A DNA stretch of 9,990 bases, taken from NCBI GenBank assembly GCA_023140905.1, contig JAGLKS010000187.1:1-9990 (forward strand), in the 5' to 3' direction. The notes beneath the pieces are model-generated. The model was not told the DNA's origin, searched no databases, and saw only the letters and a program-made list of their open reading frames with translations. The translations under genes and the position numbers were made by a program. Positions 7,650 through 9,990 of the stretch are shown one piece after another; the stretch's first letter is position 1, and each line of letters starts with the position of its first letter. Source of the stretch: Alphaproteobacteria bacterium (lineage in GTDB: Bacteria > Pseudomonadota > Alphaproteobacteria > Micavibrionales > Micavibrionaceae).

Positions 7650-7696
7650 ATGTAGGGTTTTTCTTTAACCTATAAATATCCACAAGACTCCTACAT
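7650..7696. repeat. 7-bp perfect inverted repeat in the gap after the SH3 gene
   Basis: ATGTAGG at 7650-7656 is repeated inverted as CCTACAT at 7690-7696, with 33 nt between. A smaller imperfect hairpin, TAGGGTT (7653-7659) with AACCTA (7667-7672), competes with it. Neither is followed by a T-run, so I do not call a terminator. The rest of the 132-nt gap to the next gene (7642-7773) is AT-rich with pyrimidine tracts, and I see no gene in it. Confidence 0.3.
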
Positions 7697-7773
7697 ACTG
7701 AGTAATTATTTATTATTATCCCTCCTCTTTAACCTTCATCTCTTCTTCCAAGATATAAGGTCTGCTGTAAAAT

Positions 7774-8754
7774 ATGTTTGCATTAACTAATAAGCCGGAA
7801 ATGGGCGCCCGTTTCTACTCTGCCTTGATTCACCTATCTGCTGATCATGCGCGAGGTGTAGATGGTATGAAAGTCATTCAACACATGGCCGGTGTGTTGG
7901 TTGAAACTTATCTGAGTTTTGAAGACCCTGATGAGGCCATGCAAGCCAGCTTTAAAAAGCTTGCTCATTTGCTTGGTAGTCATCCGGCTGAAGGTATGTT
8001 GGCACCATATGCTTTGCCGCCAGCTCATATCATTGATTTCGAAACGGAACGAGGTCGTTTGGCTGCACGTGTTTTCTTTGAAGAATGGATGGATTGTAAT
8101 TTTGAATTACATGACCTTATGTTGACAGTGTTCCAATATGTTATAGTTGGCTGGGAAGATATGGGAGTTCCACGTGCTGAGACGTTCCGATTATTGATGG
8201 AATGTGTCAAGAAATGCATGGCATATGAATTGGCTGCGCAGGAATTATGTGATGTTTCCATTGATACAAAAGTAAGCCAGAAGGGATGGAGTGGTGGTGA
8301 TTGTATTGCTGCTTTATGTGGTGTAGCAGGGCGCAGACTAGCTGTATCTCTAGGTAGTTCCGAAATGTCTGAGGGATTGTTCAGAGGCTCTGAAATTCCT
8401 GATACGCTGGATCGGGTTGTGCACACAATGACGCAAGAGGCTGTTCGTCTGGGGGTACCTGCCGGAAGTGATTGGCGTTTTGGTTTGGCTGCAAATGATA
8501 CGCCGATTAATGCTCCGGTGCACTTGATTCGTGAGTTAGAACCATCATGTTTACGTTTCTTCCGGGCTATTGATTTGTCCGAAGCTTACGATCAGGCTAT
8601 TGCTTGCGCGAAGGCTGCCGGGCGTATGATTGCTGTTACATCTGGAGGCGAATTGCCGGAAATAGAGCCTGCAATAGCAAAACCACTTGCTATGTCAGCT
8701 ATTACCGAAAGCTATAAGCATGTGTGCCTAGACTTCGAAATGGTATCGTATTGA
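7774..8754 (+). CDS. Uncharacterised 326-residue cytoplasmic protein
   Basis: I do not recognise this protein. The frame is long, uninterrupted and uses codons like its neighbours, so it is very likely a real gene. It has no signal peptide and no clear membrane segment. The sequence suggests a mostly alpha-helical soluble protein. Nine cysteines are present (108, 144, 148, 159, 177, 182, 259, 278, 318), including Cys144-x3-Cys148 and Cys177-x4-Cys182, but no standard metal-binding motif. A glycine-rich stretch KGWSGGDCIAALCGVAGRR lies at 170-188. The first 130 residues are rich in conserved-looking aromatic and acidic positions, such as FEDPDEAM and FFEEWMDCNFELHDLM. The start ATG at 7774 has AAGG at 7757-7760, 13 nt upstream, a weak site. 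ATG 7801 (residue 10) is an alternative. It lies on the same strand as the fabAB genes but is separated from them by 326 nt, so co-transcription is doubtful. Confidence 0.8.
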   Translation: MFALTNKPEMGARFYSALIHLSADHARGVDGMKVIQHMAGVLVETYLSFEDPDEAMQASFKKLAHLLGSHPAEGMLAPYALPPAHIIDFETERGRLAARVFFEEWMDCNFELHDLMLTVFQYVIVGWEDMGVPRAETFRLLMECVKKCMAYELAAQELCDVSIDTKVSQKGWSGGDCIAALCGVAGRRLAVSLGSSEMSEGLFRGSEIPDTLDRVVHTMTQEAVRLGVPAGSDWRFGLAANDTPINAPVHLIRELEPSCLRFFRAIDLSEAYDQAIACAKAAGRMIAVTSGGELPEIEPAIAKPLAMSAITESYKHVCLDFEMVSY

Positions 8755-8827
8755 TTTTATTGCAGTTTTCACTGTTTGGGCGCGCTTAAAAGGTTCAACG
8801 TGACATAGATTAATTCTCTCTCCCCTG

Positions 8828-8868
8828 AAAATCTGTATAGTTTGTTTGTAGAGATACGGAGATTTTTT
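8828..8868 (+). terminator. Possible rho-independent terminator of the uncharacterised gene
   Basis: AAAATCTGTAT (8828-8838) can pair with ATACGGAGATTTT (8854-8866) to give 11 base pairs interrupted by a two-base GG bulge, with a 15-nt loop. A run of six T (8863-8868) overlaps the 3' arm. It lies 74 nt after the stop at 8754. The stem is AU-rich and the loop large, so termination would be weak, and the structure may instead be incidental. Confidence 0.3.
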
Positions 8869-9022
8869 GCCTTATTGGCTAACTTTTTGGCCAATTGGAT
8901 GTTTTCCTTTTCTTGTTGTTTCTTCGTGTTTGTTCTCATCAGTCATGAAATCAAATATAGGACACAATTCCTACATTGTCAAGCGTGAGCATAAAGAGAT
9001 GTTTTTCCTGTGAAATGTCCTC

Positions 9023-9051
9023 TTGCTCCTTTGGGTATAACTTCGTATAAC
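9023..9051 (+). promoter_or_regulatory. Candidate promoter of fabA-fabB
   Basis: TTGCTC at 9023-9028 (three of six -35 matches, including TTG) and TATAAC at 9046-9051 (five of six -10 matches) are separated by 17 nt. Transcription would start near 9058, leaving a leader of about 23 nt before the fabA ATG. A direct repeat of GTATAAC (9035-9041 and 9045-9051) with a 10-nt period overlaps the -10 region and could be a regulator site. The call is from consensus matching only. Confidence 0.4.
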
Positions 9052-9054
9052 TCT
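9035..9054 (+). repeat. Tandem 10-bp imperfect direct repeat beside the fabA promoter
   Basis: GTATAACTTC (9035-9044) is followed directly by GTATAACTCT (9045-9054), eight of ten positions identical. The period is one helical turn, so both copies face the same side of DNA. The junction happens to equal a 13-bp loxP arm (9037-9049), but there is no inverted partner. Confidence 0.5.
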
Positions 9055-9080
9055 TCTTAAAATAAAGATAGAGAGTGATT

Positions 9081-9602
9081 ATGACATTTGTACCAAAATC
9101 CAGATATACATATGATGATATAATTTCTTGCGGTAATGGAGAGATATTCGGCGTCGGTAATGCTAAACTACCACTACCGCCAATGTTAATGTTTGATCGC
9201 ATAACTAAAGTGTCGGAAGAAGGTGGAGCTTACGGCAAAGGTGTGATTGAGGCCGAGTTTGATATTAAGCCGGATCTTTGGTTTTTTGACTGCCACTTTA
9301 AAGGTGATCCGGTTATGCCCGGATGTCTGGGGTTAGATGCGTTGTGGCAGCTATTGGGGTTTTATTTAGGTTGGACCGGCTCTTCCGGTTCTGGCCGCGC
9401 TCTTGGTTTGGGAGAGCTTAAATTTACAGGTCAGGTTAGCCCTGATACTAAGCTCGTGAAATATGTCATTGATATAAAACGTGTCATGAAAGGTAAACTT
9501 GTTCTCGGTATTGGAGATGGCACAATGTATGCTGATGGTGAGGCTATATATATGGCTAAAGGTCTTAAAGTCGGATTATTTAATAATTCTGATGATATGT
9601 AA
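9081..9602 (+). CDS. fabA: 3-hydroxydecanoyl-[ACP] dehydratase / trans-2,cis-3-decenoyl-[ACP] isomerase FabA
   Basis: FabA dehydrates 3-hydroxydecanoyl-ACP and isomerises the trans-2 product to cis-3-decenoyl-ACP, the branch point of anaerobic unsaturated fatty acid synthesis. The 173-residue protein is very close in length and sequence to E. coli FabA (172). It has the hot-dog fold motif [25 protein letters not shown] (67-90). Catalytic His72 lies in CHF and Asp86 in GLDA. LPxPx[22 protein letters not shown] and the C-terminal GLKVGLF are also family hallmarks. [11 protein letters not shown] and the isomerase-type length separate it from FabZ. I choose the ATG at 9081, with GAGAG at 9071-9075 five bases upstream. 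A GTG at 9075 is in frame, but it overlaps that ribosome site and only adds two residues. It is followed after 50 nt by fabB, the expected partner. Confidence 0.98.
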   Translation: MTFVPKSRYTYDDIISCGNGEIFGVGNAKLPLPPMLMFDRITKVSEEGGAYGKGVIEAEFDIKPDLWFFDCHFKGDPVMPGCLGLDALWQLLGFYLGWTGSSGSGRALGLGELKFTGQVSPDTKLVKYVIDIKRVMKGKLVLGIGDGTMYADGEAIYMAKGLKVGLFNNSDDM

Positions 9603-9652
9603 TTTATGAGACTTGGGTTAGTTTTCTGTAGAAATAAAAAGAGGAATTTATT

Positions 9653-9990
9653 ATGCGCCGTGTTGTCGTAACAGGAATGGGAATTATTTCATGCATTGGT
9701 AATTCGACTAGCGAAGTTTTGACTTCTCTGAAACAGGGGAAATCAGGTCTAAGCTTTGCACCTGAATATGCAGAATTAGGATTTCGTTCACAAGTTTATG
9801 GCATGCCTAATATTGATTTAAAGGATCATATAGATAAGCGTATGTACCGTTTTATGGGAGATACGGCTGCTTATGCACATCTTTCCATGGAGCAGGCTGT
9901 TGCTGATGCAGGGTTAGAGCAATCCGATGTTAGTAATGAACGTACAGGAATAATTATTGGCTCTGGAGGAACATCAACGCGCTCTCTTAT
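9653..9990 (+). CDS. fabB: 3-oxoacyl-[ACP] synthase I FabB, N-terminal part, cut by right window edge
   Basis: FabB (KAS I) elongates the cis-3-decenoyl-ACP made by FabA, completing the unsaturated fatty acid branch. Only 112 complete codons are in the window, with no stop. The start MRRVVVTGMGIISCIGN matches the ketosynthase N-terminus. Next come EVLTSLKQGKSGLSF, IDKRMYRFMGDTAAYAHLSMEQA and GIIIGSGGTSTRS. The RFMGDTAAYA and GSGG segments resemble FabB more than FabF, and the position behind fabA agrees. The active-site cysteine and the two histidines lie beyond the edge and cannot be checked. The ATG at 9653 has a good ribosome site, AGAGGA at 9640-9645, seven bases upstream. The 50-nt gap after fabA shows no terminator, so the two genes are probably co-transcribed. 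Confidence 0.95.
   Translation, partial: MRRVVVTGMGIISCIGNSTSEVLTSLKQGKSGLSFAPEYAELGFRSQVYGMPNIDLKDHIDKRMYRFMGDTAAYAHLSMEQAVADAGLEQSDVSNERTGIIIGSGGTSTRSL

Larger units (their letters stand above)
8755..9080. other. 326-nt noncoding AT-rich stretch upstream of fabA
   Basis: No credible gene lies here on either strand. It contains a possible terminator hairpin (8828-8868), a second small hairpin, ATTGGC (8874-8879) with GCCAAT (8890-8895) around a 10-nt loop, and a candidate fabA promoter with a short direct repeat (9023-9051). Very short open frames exist but have no ribosome site. The stretch is long compared with the other gaps in this window. Confidence 0.6.

Noticed and set aside
7653..7672. 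Terminator hairpin after the SH3 gene
   Set aside because: The stem is short with a bulge, and no T-run follows.
7689..8976. Shared octamer TCCTACAT at 7689-7696 and 8969-8976, upstream of the unknown gene and of fabA
   Set aside because: An 8-mer shared by two AT-rich gaps of this size is expected by chance, and the flanks do not match.
8899..8988. 29-codon hydrophobic open frame in the gap before fabA
   Set aside because: No ribosome site, composition reflects a T-rich tract, and it overlaps the other small frame; no evidence for coding.
8945..9013. 22-codon open frame beginning MKSNIGHNSY, possible leader peptide of fabA
   Set aside because: No ribosome-binding site precedes it, and it lies upstream of the candidate fabA promoter, so it would not be on the fabA transcript from that promoter. 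Too short to support.
9037..9049. loxP recombination site
   Set aside because: Only one 13-bp arm matches. The required spacer and inverted arm are absent, and the match arises from a local direct repeat.
8951..9202. 83-codon minus-strand frame overlapping the fabA 5' end
   Set aside because: About half of it is antisense to the conserved fabA coding sequence, and the protein resembles no family I know.

Overview
The window is AT-rich (about 40% G+C by eye), densely coding bacterial DNA. Gene content points to a proteobacterium, most likely an AT-rich alphaproteobacterium. The evidence is an Rrf2-type regulator heading a sufBCDS-sufT operon, a secreted SH3-like protein of a kind common in Alphaproteobacteria, and a fabA-fabB pair for anaerobic-type unsaturated fatty acid synthesis. 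The genus cannot be named from this sequence. I see no rRNA, tRNA, CRISPR array, insertion sequence or prophage gene.

Layout. (1) Positions 2-478 hold the C-terminal part of prfC (release factor RF3), cut by the left edge. (2) Positions 479-610 carry a candidate promoter with a palindromic operator-like element. (3) Positions 611-6017 form one tightly packed SUF iron-sulfur cluster operon: Rrf2/IscR-like regulator, sufB, sufC, sufD, sufS and sufT. sufC/sufD overlap by 4 nt and sufD/sufS by 25 nt. (4) dusA (tRNA dihydrouridine synthase) lies on the minus strand at 6020-7042, with its stop only 2 nt from the sufT stop. (5) Divergent from dusA, 7072-7641 encodes an exported SH3-domain protein. 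(6) Positions 7774-8754 encode a 326-residue, cysteine-containing protein that I do not recognise. (7) After a 326-nt AT-rich noncoding stretch with hairpins and a candidate promoter come fabA (9081-9602) and the start of fabB (9653 to the right edge).

Function. The SUF genes form a cluster-assembly unit. SufS removes sulfur from cysteine, the SufBCD scaffold-ATPase builds the cluster, SufT helps cluster maturation or transfer, and the Cys-bearing Rrf2 protein probably senses Fe-S status and controls its own operon. No sufE/sufU sulfur acceptor or sufA carrier is present here. FabA and FabB together make the cis double bond of unsaturated fatty acids and elongate past it. The most notable points are the unusually short SufD (323 residues, missing about 100 at the N-terminal side compared with E. 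coli), the palindrome over the suf promoter, and the unidentified gene ahead of fabA. I see ordinary housekeeping content and no convincing new biological system.
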